Part shown: positions 10,055 to 18,663 of the stretch, piece by piece
Numbering within the stretch: position 1 is the stretch's first letter
Layout of the letters: every line of letters starts with the position of its first letter
Source: Halodesulfovibrio sp.
GTDB lineage: Bacteria; Desulfobacterota; Desulfovibrionia; Desulfovibrionales; Desulfovibrionaceae
NCBI GenBank assembly: GCA_003252375.1
Contig: QKEJ01000114.1
Span: forward strand, 1-51,736
Direction of reading: 5' to 3'
Length of the DNA: 51,736 bases
Program-made: the position numbers and the translations under genes
The notes under the pieces: generated by a model
The model's input: the letters and a program-made list of their open reading frames with translations, nothing else
Databases searched by the model: none
What the model was told of the DNA's origin: nothing

Positions 10055-10512
10055 CAAAAACCGTCCTGAATCGTCTTGCCAGCGCCTCCCCTGCCCCTGC
10101 ATGGATTTTGCCGGTCGCTCCCTGCGGGAACACGCGGCGGAGTACTCGGACGGTTGCCACCCCTGTCCGGTCACCAGATGCGAAAAGCGGTACGACGCGC
10201 ATGGCGGGTTGTGATATGGAGCATGCCCAAGTCCTGAGCGGGCATTCAAGGCGGTTTCAGTTACGTATGTATTGTGCAGTTGTCCACAAAATTGTTGATT
10301 CAACGCGCATGATTTTTGAAAATGTTGATCGAAAGTGCACTTATGTAAAAAATAATTTTTCCGAGTATCGATACTGACGGCCGGAATTGACAGCACCACC
10401 CTCCGCATGCGAAAGCGACCACTTACCAACGTTGACAGTGGAAGACGAGGACTCCCCGTTCACCGGCAGTGCCGGCCGTGATCGCTGAATTGCAGACCCC
10501 AAGGAGATGCGC
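10055..10512. other. 458-bp intergenic region between the divergent symporter and a small hypothetical gene
   Basis: The symporter-proximal part is GC-rich and, read on the minus strand, contains a stem-loop with CGGAC/GTCCG arms (10147-10169) enclosing GGGGTGGCAACC, and a second TTCCC-GCA-GGGA hairpin nearby. The distal part (about 10260-10380) is AT-rich and presumably holds promoters. No convincing ORF, tRNA or known riboswitch core was found. A TTGACA at 10387 on the plus strand lacks a clear -10 partner. Confidence 0.4.
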
Positions 10513-10932
10513 ATGTATGCAGATAATGCGGAGCAGGAGCTGAATGCCCTGCTCGATCAGTGGCAGGATACGGAAACCCGCACCCGTGCGGCCTTCATCG
10601 AATTCAGGGACCATCTCGCAGCCATGGACGGCCTGGCGCTCTCCTTCAAGGGGCGTCCCGGCGTGAGCTTCTCGCTGCGCGCGACCCATGCCAACCAGAC
10701 CTCCCGTGCTCTTTTTGTGCTCGTGGACGTGGTGGATGACGATCCCTCCGAACGCTGGCTTTCGGTCTGCTTCTATGCCGACATGATCCAGGACCCCGAA
10801 GAACTGGGGGACTGGGTACCCGGCGGCCTGCTCGGCGAGGACGCCTGCTGCTTCAACCTTGAAGAGGATGATGCGGACATGCGCGCCTACATCAAGGCAC
10901 GTCTTTCCGATGCCTACGCCAGCGCTCAGTAG
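10513..10932 (+). CDS. Small acidic hypothetical protein
   Basis: 139 residues from ATG 10513. An ATG at 10507 directly abuts AAGGAG (10501-10506), while 10513 has a proper 6-nt gap. The protein is soluble and acidic (for example LVDVVDDDPSERW and NLEEDDADMRAY). An amphipathic helical N-terminus (NAEQELNALLDQWQ) leads into a beta-rich core (GRPGVSFSLRATH, LSVCFYADMI). No recognisable domain, signal or membrane segment is seen. It is probably monocistronic, with a terminator right after it. I do not recognise the family. Confidence 0.75.
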   Translation: MYADNAEQELNALLDQWQDTETRTRAAFIEFRDHLAAMDGLALSFKGRPGVSFSLRATHANQTSRALFVLVDVVDDDPSERWLSVCFYADMIQDPEELGDWVPGGLLGEDACCFNLEEDDADMRAYIKARLSDAYASAQ

Positions 10933-10955
10933 CATAACTTTCCGGAATGCAAGAA

Positions 10956-10993
10956 AAAAGGCCCCGTCATGCGTCGCATGCCGGGGCCTTTTG
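10956..10993. terminator. Bidirectional terminator between convergent genes
   Basis: Stem AAAAGGCCCC / GGGGCCTTTT with an inner GCATG-type extension, flanked by A-run and T-run. It serves the plus-strand hypothetical gene and, with the better T-run (TTTTTTCTT), the minus-strand gene ending at 11005. Confidence 0.85.
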
Positions 10994-11004
10994 ATGTTAA
11001 AGTG

Positions 11005-11250
11005 CTACATGAAGTCCGGGTCAATGGCCGCCTTGCCGTTGGCCAGTATGGTCTTCATGAACCGCAGGGTCTTCTCGTCCACCGGAACGATGGGAAAGTG
11101 TTGTGCGCAGGCGTCACACTGGGCCATGGCGGGCTGTACCGGGGTGAGCAGCGGAACCTTGTGGCTGCAATGCGGACAGGGGTAAAAAAAGATCATTTCC
11201 AGACCGGCCGGTTTGACCGGGGCCTGAGGCTTCTTGGATTTGACGGACAT
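11005..11250 (-). CDS. Small four-cysteine zinc-ribbon hypothetical protein
   Basis: 81 residues from ATG 11250, which has GAGGAG about 6 nt upstream. Cys25-x2-Cys28 and Cys45-x2-Cys48 (CPHC, CDAC) make a zinc ribbon with a 16-residue loop. A basic N-terminus (MSVKSKKPQAPVKPAG) and a C-terminal helix flank it. It is the last gene of the rsfS-gpmI run, 11 nt after the gpmI stop, and ends at a bidirectional terminator. The function is unknown; a nucleic-acid or protein-binding role would be inference from the ribbon alone. Confidence 0.75.
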   Translation of the reverse strand: MSVKSKKPQAPVKPAGLEMIFFYPCPHCSHKVPLLTPVQPAMAQCDACAQHFPIVPVDEKTLRFMKTILANGKAAIDPDFM

Positions 11251-11261
11251 GATGCTCCTCG

Positions 11262-12809
11262 TTAGGCGTCGCGACGCAGCAGGCTTGTTCCGGTCATGGC
11301 AGCCGGTTTGGGCGTGTGCCAAAGATCGAGAATGGTGGGGGCTATGTCGCCGAGGACGCCGTCATCCCTGAATGAGACCGTGGCCCCCTTTTCCACCAGT
11401 ACAAGAGGGACCCTGTTCATGGTGTGCGCGGTGTGCGGGTTGCCGTGCGGATCACGCATTTCCTCGGCATTGCCGTGGTCTGCGGTTACCAGCGCCCTTC
11501 CGCCCGAGGCGAGCACCGCGTCTAGGATGCGCTCCACACAGCCGTCCACGGCTTCACAGGCGGCAATGGCGGCGTCAAGGTTGCCCGTGTGGCCCACCAT
11601 GTCCAGATTGGCAAGGTTGCATACCGCAAGCGAGTATGCGCCGGTCTGCCATTCGGCAATGAGCCGGTCCGTCACCTCGTGTACGCTCATTTCGGGCTTC
11701 AGGTCGTAGGTGGCGACATCGCGTGGAGAATCCACAAGAATGCGCTTCTCTCCCGTAAAGGGTTCTTCCCTGCCGCAATTGAAGAAGTAGGTCACGTGTG
11801 CGTATTTTTCCGTTTCGGCAATGCGCAGCTGCTGCTTCCCCATTCCGGCGATAATTTCGCCGAGTGTCTGGGTGCCGGCTTCCTTGGTAAAGGCCACAGG
11901 CATGGGAAAGCCGGAATCATAGGCGGTCATGGTGGCGAATCCGGCCAGATCGGGCAGGATGCCCCGGTCGAAATGGGCAAACTGCGGGGCATGCAGGGCC
12001 TGCGAGAGCTCCCGGGCCCGGTCCGCACGGAAATTGAAGAAGAAAACCCCGTCGCCATCCTGGATACGGGCCATGGGCGCACCGTCACGCATGATGGTGC
12101 AGGGCATGATGAATTCATCCGTCTTGCCCTCGGCATACGCCTTGGAAATCGCAGTAACCGGATCGTCGGCCTGCTCTCCCAGGCCATGTATCAGGCAGTC
12201 CCATGCGACCTGCACCCTATCCCAGCGGTTGTCGCGATCCATGGCGTAGTAGCGCCCGGAGACCGTGGCGACTGTACCTGCACCTATGCGTGCACATTCG
12301 GCCACCAGCGTTTCCATGAACCCCTTGCCGCTGCTTGGTGCGGTATCCCGGCCATCCATGAAGGCATGGATGAACACCTCCACACCCTGCTCGCGCGCCA
12401 GCTCCAGCAGCGCATACAGGTGACGCAGGTGGCTGTGCACCCCGCCATCGGAGAGAAGCCCCATGAGATGCAGGCGTCCGCTTCGCTTGGCAGTGTCGGC
12501 CATGAGTTTGAGCAGCACGGGATTGGTTTTGAAGCTGCCGTCCTCAATGGCCACATCAATGCGGGTCATGTCCTGATACATTACGCGACCGGCACCGATG
12601 TTCATGTGTCCCACTTCGGAGTTGCCCATGAAGCCGTCGGGCAGTCCTACGGCCCGTCCGGAGCAGGCAAGGCTGGTGGACGGATAACTCCGGGCCAGTG
12701 AGCCGAGCGTGTGCGTACGTGCGCAGGTGACAGCGTTGGCTTCGCCTTGCGGAGCCATGCCCCAGCCATCAAGAATGAGCAGCAGAGTGGGGGTACAGGT
12801 GTGGTGCAT
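11262..12809 (-). CDS. gpmI: 2,3-bisphosphoglycerate-independent phosphoglycerate mutase
   Basis: 515 residues, normal for iPGM. The alkaline-phosphatase-superfamily metal site begins LLLILDGWG. The catalytic Ser is in GNSEVGHMNIGAGR, the substrate segment in HAFMDGRDT, and the second metal cluster in VTADHGNAEEM. It interconverts 3- and 2-phosphoglycerate using two Mn2+ in glycolysis and gluconeogenesis. It begins 5 nt after the rsfS stop and has no evident ribosome site of its own, so coupling to rsfS is likely. No odd residues were noticed. Confidence 0.97.
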   Translation of the reverse strand: MHHTCTPTLLLILDGWGMAPQGEANAVTCARTHTLGSLARSYPSTSLACSGRAVGLPDGFMGNSEVGHMNIGAGRVMYQDMTRIDVAIEDGSFKTNPVLLKLMADTAKRSGRLHLMGLLSDGGVHSHLRHLYALLELAREQGVEVFIHAFMDGRDTAPSSGKGFMETLVAECARIGAGTVATVSGRYYAMDRDNRWDRVQVAWDCLIHGLGEQADDPVTAISKAYAEGKTDEFIMPCTIMRDGAPMARIQDGDGVFFFNFRADRARELSQALHAPQFAHFDRGILPDLAGFATMTAYDSGFPMPVAFTKEAGTQTLGEIIAGMGKQQLRIAETEKYAHVTYFFNCGREEPFTGEKRILVDSPRDVATYDLKPEMSVHEVTDRLIAEWQTGAYSLAVCNLANLDMVGHTGNLDAAIAACEAVDGCVERILDAVLASGGRALVTADHGNAEEMRDPHGNPHTAHTMNRVPLVLVEKGATVSFRDDGVLGDIAPTILDLWHTPKPAAMTGTSLLRRDA

Positions 12810-12814
12810 GGAAC

Positions 12815-13201
12815 TTATTCGGCGGCCTCGGCCTGATAGAGGACCGTGGCGTCCGCCCAGAGGCTTTCAAGGTTGAAGAGCTTGCGGACATCATCCTGGA
12901 AGATGTTGACGACGATGTCGTTCAGGTCCACCAGTATCCACTGGCCGGAGTCCTTGCCTTCCACGCGAAGGTATTCGTAATTGGATTCCTTGGCCTTGGC
13001 GTAGACATGTTCCGCAACGGCCTGTGCCTGGCGCACGGACTTGGCGGAGGCGATGACCACGGCATCGGTGAACGAGTTGACCTTTTCGAGGCTGATGGCC
13101 ACCACGTTGATGGCATGCTTTTCTTCGAGCCAGTTCACAATATTTTCAACCTTTTCCGCAACCGGAGCAGTGGAAAATTTCTTGTCGGTAGATTGGATCA
13201 T
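12815..13201 (-). CDS. rsfS: Ribosomal silencing factor RsfS
   Basis: 128 residues. The RsfS/Iojap domain is recognised from NVVAISLEKVNSFTDAVVIA, SVRQAQAVAEHV, the RVEGKDSGQWILVDLNDIV segment and VNIFQDDVRKLFNLESLW. It binds uL14 on the 50S subunit and blocks subunit joining during starvation. A Glu/Ala-rich tail follows. It is directly upstream of gpmI and 21 nt after the nitroreductase stop, so the three may be co-transcribed. Confidence 0.95.
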   Translation of the reverse strand: MIQSTDKKFSTAPVAEKVENIVNWLEEKHAINVVAISLEKVNSFTDAVVIASAKSVRQAQAVAEHVYAKAKESNYEYLRVEGKDSGQWILVDLNDIVVNIFQDDVRKLFNLESLWADATVLYQAEAAE

Positions 13202-13222
13202 AGTGTTTCCATTGATAACGGG

Positions 13223-13804
13223 TTAGTCATGGCGGGCGACAATCAGCGAAGCAAGACTGCGCTTCGGAACATGGTGTCCACCCTCGGCGTCACGCCAATA
13301 CTTGATATTTCCATCCTCGCCAAGGGGTTCGAGCTGCACTTTTTCCACCGGGCGGCCCAGTGCCAGCACCAGCAGCACGCGCAGCGTGTCGGGTAATGCC
13401 AGCAGCGCATGGATCTTTTCCCGGTTAATGGCTCCCATCATGCAGCCGCCCAGCCCCTGTTCGGCGGCGCCCAGCATGATGGTCTGGGCTGCAATGCCGA
13501 GGTCCGTGGCGATGTCGGTGCTGATGGCGTCATCCCCCAGCACCACAATGTACGCTGCAGGGCGTTCGCCCTCCTCCGGTCCCTTCCAGTCGGGGAGATA
13601 GCCTGCCCAGCCAAGGCTGGGAAACAGCTCCGCGCAGGTCTTGGGCGCCGTGACCAGCACATATTTCAGCGGCTGGCGGTTGGCGCTTGCGGGCGTATGC
13701 CGGGCAAGATCAACCAGCCCTTCCAGCGTGGACGGGGCAATGCGTTCCTGTTCCGAAAAGCGGCGGTAGCTGCGATTATGCATGACCAGCGATCTGAAAT
13801 CCAT
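13223..13804 (-). CDS. Nitroreductase-family FMN oxidoreductase
   Basis: 193 residues. The family signature is an N-terminal NRSYRRF with the FMN-phosphate Arg residues. HTPASANRQPLKYV, then GIAAQTIMLGAAEQGLGGCMM and the C-terminal VLALGRPVEKV, complete the FMN and dimer motifs. The likely role is NAD(P)H-dependent reduction of nitro, quinone or flavin substrates in the cytoplasm; the physiological substrate cannot be inferred. It opens the nitroreductase-rsfS-gpmI run, behind an AT-rich 242-bp spacer that probably carries the promoter. Confidence 0.9.
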   Translation of the reverse strand: MDFRSLVMHNRSYRRFSEQERIAPSTLEGLVDLARHTPASANRQPLKYVLVTAPKTCAELFPSLGWAGYLPDWKGPEEGERPAAYIVVLGDDAISTDIATDLGIAAQTIMLGAAEQGLGGCMMGAINREKIHALLALPDTLRVLLVLALGRPVEKVQLEPLGEDGNIKYWRDAEGGHHVPKRSLASLIVARHD

Positions 13805-14017
13805 GCTTCCTCCTCGGGGTGAGATGGGCGGTCGTTACGCCGTGCCTGTTTCTACCGCAATCGGTGCGCCGAGGCAAACATGCTGCCACCGCTTTTCGCT
13901 TCCGGCCCGCGCAGGGGCACCCACATGACACACAAAGATTGCTTTACAAACCATAAGTCTTTTTACAATTTACAAAGGTGCATTTTCATAACTATCTGAA
14001 TTTATTTGATTCAGCAT

Positions 14018-14050
14018 CTTAAGGTGCTTAATGTTCTTAACATGGCTTAA
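14018..14050. repeat. Four phased CTTAA repeats at the 3' end of the antiporter gene
   Basis: CTTAA occurs at 14018, 14027, 14036 and 14046, a period of 9, 9 and 10 bp. The last copy overlaps the antiporter stop codon. A small hairpin (CTGAAT/ATTCAG) lies just to the left. The near-helical phasing could mean a protein site or chance in AT-rich DNA. Confidence 0.4.
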
Positions 14051-15210
14051 GATTCAGCGCCGGATTGAGACCTTCCGGACAGAATCCTGAAGAGCGTGGG
14101 CCCGAGAAAGCAGGTCAGTACGGCAAGCAGGAGTATGGCGTCCTGTTGTGCGGTGGAAATGAATCCGTGGGTAACCCCGAGTTCTGCTGCGGCCACAATG
14201 AGGCTCAGCCGTGAAGACAGCAATACTCCGGCCCTGAATACATCCCGTAGTGGCATGCCCGTGGCCATGAAAAGCAGGCACGGCCCCATCTTCACGGCAA
14301 AGGCCAGGAGCAGCAGAACCCCTGCCAGCATGGCCATGTCCAGTCGCAGGACATTGGCAAGGTCGAACTGCATGCCCACATTGATGAAGAAGACCGGCAC
14401 CAGGAACCCGAAGCCGAGGGCGGAGACCTTGCCTTCCAGATCCTCCTTGGCGCGGAAGACGTAGGAAAGGACGCAGCCGCCCATGAAGGCGCCGAGAACC
14501 GGCTCCAGATGCACCACCTCGGACAGGGAGACAAAGAGGAACAACAGTGCCAGCGAAAGACGTACGCCGATCTCCAGGCTGTCTTCCGAAGCGAGAATGC
14601 GCCGGGCCTTTTCCGGATTCCACCATGCCCAGAGCCTGCCCATGCGCAACAGGAATGCAAACCCCACGAAGAGCGGAATGGGGGATATGAGCTGCAGGGA
14701 AAATCCGTTGGTATCCCACAGAAGGAACAGGGTGATGGCCAGCAGGGTCATGAAGTCGGCAAGGGTGGAGGCAATGAGCACCTTCTGACCGAACGGCGTC
14801 TTGATGAGTCCGGTCTCGCGCAACGTGGGCATGACCAGCCCCAGTGAGGTGGTGGAGAGCACCAGGGCCATGAACGGATGCAGGCCCATGGCCGAGGTTG
14901 CCAGAAACGCACAAGCCACCGTGCCGCAAAAGACGAGGCACTGGGTCAGGATCTCCCGTGCGGACTGTCGGAGCAGCACGCTGAAGTCGATTTCCATGCC
15001 CGCCTGGAACATGAGGAGCAGGAATCCAAGCTCCGCGAGAAACGGGAGCCACTCTCCGGAAAACTGCAACTGGAGGACGCTTCTGCCCAGCAGGACACCG
15101 AAAAGGATTTCGGCAACCGGGGCCGGGATGCGCAGCATTCTGCTGATTCCCGGAAGAAACAGGGCAGCCGTAGCGACCAGCAGAAGCGAATATGCCTGAT
15201 GCAGAACCAT
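14047..15210 (-). CDS. CPA2-family cation:proton antiporter (Kef-type membrane domain)
   Basis: 387 residues from ATG 15210, which has AGGAAGG about 6 nt upstream. The frame extends 14 codons further without a good ribosome site. About 11-12 membrane helices are seen. Characteristic segments are RIPAPVAEILFGVLLGRSV, FLAELGFLLLMFQAGMEID, LVLSTTSLGLVMPTLRETG and LGFGFLVPVFFINVGMQFD. It has no C-terminal nucleotide-binding domain. The preceding gene (10 nt away) supplies a separate TrkA-type protein, so the gating module appears to be encoded in trans. The transported ion (K+ or Na+) cannot be told. Confidence 0.9.
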   Translation of the reverse strand: MVLHQAYSLLLVATAALFLPGISRMLRIPAPVAEILFGVLLGRSVLQLQFSGEWLPFLAELGFLLLMFQAGMEIDFSVLLRQSAREILTQCLVFCGTVACAFLATSAMGLHPFMALVLSTTSLGLVMPTLRETGLIKTPFGQKVLIASTLADFMTLLAITLFLLWDTNGFSLQLISPIPLFVGFAFLLRMGRLWAWWNPEKARRILASEDSLEIGVRLSLALLFLFVSLSEVVHLEPVLGAFMGGCVLSYVFRAKEDLEGKVSALGFGFLVPVFFINVGMQFDLANVLRLDMAMLAGVLLLLAFAVKMGPCLLFMATGMPLRDVFRAGVLLSSRLSLIVAAAELGVTHGFISTAQQDAILLLAVLTCFLGPTLFRILSGRSQSGAES

Positions 15211-15220
15211 GGATACCTTC

Positions 15221-16633
15221 CTATGAGGTGACCACAAGCACGGAGCTGGCAACGCCTTCCGTCAGCAGTTCGCCCACATGGGGGAAAAAGAGGCCCTTAC
15301 GGTCCGTGGAGCTGCCCACCACCAGAAGATCGAACTCGGCAGCTGCCTCCGTAATCTCCCGTACCGGATTTCCCCTGCGGTGCAGCACGTCCATCTTGAT
15401 CTTGTGGGTGTGCCCTATCTCAAGAACGCGCGCATGCAGGGTTTCCGGATCCACCTTCCAGTCCTCGCCATGCACGAAGTCTTCCTCCTCCACAATGATG
15501 ACGGAGAGCTCTGCGCCCACCTGCTTGGTGAAGTCTATGGCCACCTCGAGCGTCAGTTCCGCCACGCTGTTCCGGTGGTATGGCACAAGCACCCGGCGGT
15601 ATGGTCCCGAGCCTCGCGCAACGAGCAGCGGACAGCCCACGGCATGGGCCAGTCCTACCAGTCTGGGGCGGAACATGCGACTCAGCATGGATGATTCGAA
15701 CGGCGGGACGACAACGCAGCCCACGCTGCCCTGCTCCACCCGGTCGGTGATCCGGCGCAGCAGGTGGTCCGTATCACTGTCCACCTGCATGTCGAACACG
15801 TTGGAGTATTCCCTGATCTTGCGTTCGATGTTGCAGTTGTCCTCGGCGCAGACCACCTCCACATGGGAAACCTTTGTATACTTGGCAAGGTACAGGGCCT
15901 CATCCAGCACCGAAGCCTGCGGAACGGTGCCGGGGAGAAGTCCGACAAGGACCCCTCTGCCGTATGCGAGCGGAAAATGAGGCGAATTGCATTCAAGGAG
16001 GGAACAGACGGGCTGAAAGGAGCCCGACTTGCCCACGATGATCATGCGGTCCCCCGCTTCGATACGCAGGCTCGGATCGGCGAGCAGGAATTCACCCTTG
16101 CGCACCAGGGCGGAAAGCCGCCAGCCATCCCCCCTGACATTGCCCGCCGGGCGTCCGATCATGCGGAAATAGACCGCGGAGTCCACTTCCAGCACCTCAC
16201 CCTGGCCTGCCACCAGCGGCGTGACCGAAACCCTCGGGTCTTCAAGAAAATGATAGATGTGCCGGGCAGGCAGGGAGCCCACAAGCACAACACGGACCTC
16301 CAGTGCCTCAAAGGCTTCTACCTTGAGCGGATCATGGACCAGGGCAAGGATATGGGGAACGCCTCTGTCGCGGGCGATACGGACAACTTCAAGGTTCACG
16401 GCATCCCTGTCCGTCAGCGCCAGCACATAGTCCTGTGCGGCGATGTTCGCCTCATCCAGGACCACGGCGCTTGAGGCATCCTCAAAGATGGTGCGCACCA
16501 CCATGTCGCACCCGTGCATGCACAGCTTTGATTTGGCCTGATCCTTTTCGATCAGGGTCACTCGCCATGAGGTCCCCAGGCGTTTGAGGAGTTCGCCGGT
16601 AACCAGACCGGCGCCGCATATCATGACCTGCAT
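15221..16633 (-). CDS. TrkA-N/TrkA-C protein with universal-stress-protein domains
   Basis: 470 residues from ATG 16633 (GGAG 6 nt upstream). Residues 3-19 hold the Rossmann dinucleotide motif MICGAGLVTGELLKRLG. A TrkA-N domain runs to about 115 and a TrkA-C-like domain to about 210 (FLLADPSLRIEAGDRMIIVG). Next comes a degenerate USP-like half (about 225-360) and a fuller USP domain (about 365-470, RVLVPYHRNSVAELTLEVA, then LLVVGSSTDRKGLFF). It probably senses NAD(H) or adenine nucleotide and gates the antiporter encoded 10 nt downstream. The double USP tail is less usual for this class. Confidence 0.85.
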   Translation of the reverse strand: MQVMICGAGLVTGELLKRLGTSWRVTLIEKDQAKSKLCMHGCDMVVRTIFEDASSAVVLDEANIAAQDYVLALTDRDAVNLEVVRIARDRGVPHILALVHDPLKVEAFEALEVRVVLVGSLPARHIYHFLEDPRVSVTPLVAGQGEVLEVDSAVYFRMIGRPAGNVRGDGWRLSALVRKGEFLLADPSLRIEAGDRMIIVGKSGSFQPVCSLLECNSPHFPLAYGRGVLVGLLPGTVPQASVLDEALYLAKYTKVSHVEVVCAEDNCNIERKIREYSNVFDMQVDSDTDHLLRRITDRVEQGSVGCVVVPPFESSMLSRMFRPRLVGLAHAVGCPLLVARGSGPYRRVLVPYHRNSVAELTLEVAIDFTKQVGAELSVIIVEEEDFVHGEDWKVDPETLHARVLEIGHTHKIKMDVLHRRGNPVREITEAAAEFDLLVVGSSTDRKGLFFPHVGELLTEGVASSVLVVTS

Positions 16634-16739
16634 GGAATACTCCGTGAAATAGAGGTTCCGTGGAACGGCCCGAAGGCCCCGTGGCATCGAAGGTGCGTGC
16701 GTCCCTACCTTGACCGGGAAGCCGGAATGAGGCACATCA

Positions 16740-16758
16740 CAGTATTCAGTCTATACTG
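16740..16758. promoter_or_regulatory. Inverted repeat in the divergent promoter region
   Basis: CAGTAT (16740-16745) and ATACTG (16753-16758) form a 6-7-6 inverted repeat, 52 nt before the phenylacetate-CoA ligase ATG and 107 nt before the TrkA-type start. An operator is possible but unproven. Confidence 0.3.
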
Positions 16759-16809
16759 GTATCCCGCATGAACAGCTACCTTTTTTTATGAAGACGCAGG
16801 AGAGATGGT

Positions 16810-18108
16810 ATGATCTACGACGTTGAGCGTGAAACGCTTCCCCGTGAAGAGCTGGACGCGCTTCAGTTACGGCGGTTGCAGAACCTTTGTGAACGCGTGT
16901 ACGCAAATGTGCCCCACTATCGCAAACGGTTCGACGAGGCTGGCATAACGCCTTCCGACATCAAGTCCCTCAATGATCTAAAATACCTACCGTTTACCGA
17001 AAAGCAGGACCTGCGCAACAACTACCCCTTCGGCCTCTTTGCCGTTCCCAAGGATACCATTGTCCGTCTGCACGCCTCCAGCGGCACCACCGGCAAGGCG
17101 ACCGTTGTCGGCTACACCCAGCGGGATGTGAATAACTGGGCCGAGCTCATGGCCCGATCCTTCATGTGTGCAGGGGCATCCCGGCAGGATTTCATCCACA
17201 ACGCCTACGGCTACGGCCTGTTTACCGGCGGTCTTGGTGCCCACTATGGTGCCGAACGTCTCGGCGCCACGGTCATTCCCGTTTCCGGCGGCGGTACCAA
17301 GCGGCAGGTGCAGCTCATGCGCGATTTCGGTGCCACGGTGCTCTGCTCCACCCCTTCCTACGCCCTTGTGCTGCAGGAAGCCGCTCTGGAAGCCGGTATC
17401 GACATCCGTACCCTGCCCCTGAAGATAGGCATCTTCGGCGCCGAGCCGTGGACCGACGAGATGCGCGCGGATATCGAGGAAAAGATGGGCATCAGCGCCG
17501 TAAACATCTACGGCCTGTCCGAAATCATGGGCCCCGGCGTCTCCATGGAGTGCGCGGTGGCCAAGGACGGCATGCATATTTTCGAGGACCACTTCCTGCC
17601 GGAAATCATCGACCCCGTCACCGGCGAGCAGCTGCCCCATGGAGCCATGGGCGAACTGGTCATCACCACCCTGACCAAGGAAGGTATTCCGCTCATCCGG
17701 TACCGCACCCGGGATATCACGTCGCTCAATTATACGCCCTGCGCCTGCGGGCGAACCCATGTACGCATGCGCCGGGTCACCGGCCGCAGCGACGACATGC
17801 TCATCATCCGCGGCGTGAACGTCTTCCCCTCGCAGATCGAGTCCATCATCCTTGAAACCGAGGGCGCGTCGCCCCACTATCAGATCATCGTCAGCCGAGA
17901 CGGCAATCTTGATCAGGTGGAGATTCAGGTTGAGGTGGGTGAAGGCATCTTCTCGGACGAGATCAAGAATCTGCAGCGCATTGAGGGACGCATCCAGAAG
18001 ACCATCAAGGAATTCCTCGGCGTTTCCACCAGGGTACGGCTTGTGGAACCCCGGTCCATCGAGCGGTCGGCCGGCAAGGCCAAGCGCGTCTTCGATACCC
18101 GCACCTAG
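16810..18108 (+). CDS. paaK: Phenylacetate-CoA ligase (PaaK-type, AMP-forming)
   Basis: 432 residues. The opening AQ-like sequence ([20 protein letters not shown]) is typical of PaaK. The adenylate-forming P-loop is [13 protein letters not shown]. Later come [16 protein letters not shown], the RYRTRD motif and [20 protein letters not shown] before the mobile C-terminal lid. It activates phenylacetate or another aryl acid to the CoA thioester; anaerobes often use it with indolepyruvate oxidoreductase products. AGGAG sits 7 nt before the ATG. It is monocistronic, ending at a bidirectional terminator. Confidence 0.93.
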   Translation: MIYDVERETLPREELDALQLRRLQNLCERVYANVPHYRKRFDEAGITPSDIKSLNDLKYLPFTEKQDLRNNYPFGLFAVPKDTIVRLHASSGTTGKATVVGYTQRDVNNWAELMARSFMCAGASRQDFIHNAYGYGLFTGGLGAHYGAERLGATVIPVSGGGTKRQVQLMRDFGATVLCSTPSYALVLQEAALEAGIDIRTLPLKIGIFGAEPWTDEMRADIEEKMGISAVNIYGLSEIMGPGVSMECAVAKDGMHIFEDHFLPEIIDPVTGEQLPHGAMGELVITTLTKEGIPLIRYRTRDITSLNYTPCACGRTHVRMRRVTGRSDDMLIIRGVNVFPSQIESIILETEGASPHYQIIVSRDGNLDQVEIQVEVGEGIFSDEIKNLQRIEGRIQKTIKEFLGVSTRVRLVEPRSIERSAGKAKRVFDTRT

Positions 18109-18129
18109 GCTGTTGCTGTACAGGAAAAT

Positions 18130-18166
18130 GAAAGACCGCCGGACAGAGCGTCCGGCGGTCTTTCTT
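18130..18166. terminator. Bidirectional terminator between paaK and the oxidase operon
   Basis: GC-rich hairpin AAAGACCGCCGGAC / GTCCGGCGGTCTTT (18131-18163) with T-rich and A-rich flanks. It serves both convergent transcripts. Confidence 0.88.
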
Positions 18167-18195
18167 GTTTGAAGTGTTCCTTGAAGGCTTCGGTG

Positions 18196-18636
18196 TCAGT
18201 AGATCAGAAACACCTTGATGACCCATACGCCCGTAACCACCTGCACGCAGATGAGCAGGCAGAGCAGCAGGTTGTTTACGCCATGCACCACGTTGAGCAC
18301 GGTACGCTTCTTCTTGCGCTTGTCCATGATGGTGCCGGTGATATAGGCGGTGACGCACAGGGGGGCGACGGCGAATCCGACCATGTAGTGGATGTCGGTC
18401 ACCATGATGGACCCCCAGCCCTGATGAGCGGCGAGCAGGCCGATGCCCAGACCGAGGGTCCAGATGCACAGCGCAAAGGAGCCCAGCCGCACATGCTGTT
18501 TCCAGGGGAACGGCACCTTCTGCTTCAGGTGGACCATCTGGAATCGTCTGACGCCCCAGTACATGGCGACAAACCCGGCCAGCGTTGCCACGACCTGAAT
18601 GAACGGATGTATCCACATGATCAAACGGGAATCCAT
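18196..18636 (-). CDS. Four-helix membrane protein, cytochrome b561-like/DUF4079-like
   Basis: 146 residues from ATG 18636, which has GAGG 5 nt upstream; an in-frame GTG at 18642 overlaps that spacing. Four to five hydrophobic helices contain His residues at about 10, 48, 83 and 119 (WIHPFIQ, KQHVRLG, DIHYMVG, VVHGVNN), a pattern compatible with haem b binding. A basic cytoplasmic loop (DKRKKKR) gives orientation. It is the last gene of the cytochrome oxidase operon, 27 nt after ctaB, so an electron-transfer or assembly role there is plausible. The family assignment is tentative. Confidence 0.7.
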   Translation of the reverse strand: MDSRLIMWIHPFIQVVATLAGFVAMYWGVRRFQMVHLKQKVPFPWKQHVRLGSFALCIWTLGLGIGLLAAHQGWGSIMVTDIHYMVGFAVAPLCVTAYITGTIMDKRKKKRTVLNVVHGVNNLLLCLLICVQVVTGVWVIKVFLIY

Positions 18637-18663
18637 GTACACCTCATCTTCAACGTAGAAATG

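Noticed and set aside
8465..10069. Long plus-strand open frame (534 codons) antisense to the symporter
   Set aside because: Its translation is His/Gly/Asp-rich low complexity, and the minus strand encodes a clear NSS transporter with all motifs. It is a GC-driven shadow.
10055..10300. SAM riboswitch upstream of the methionine-type transporter
   Set aside because: No SAM-I, SAM-II or SAM-IV conserved core could be aligned by eye; a GGCAACC match alone is not enough.
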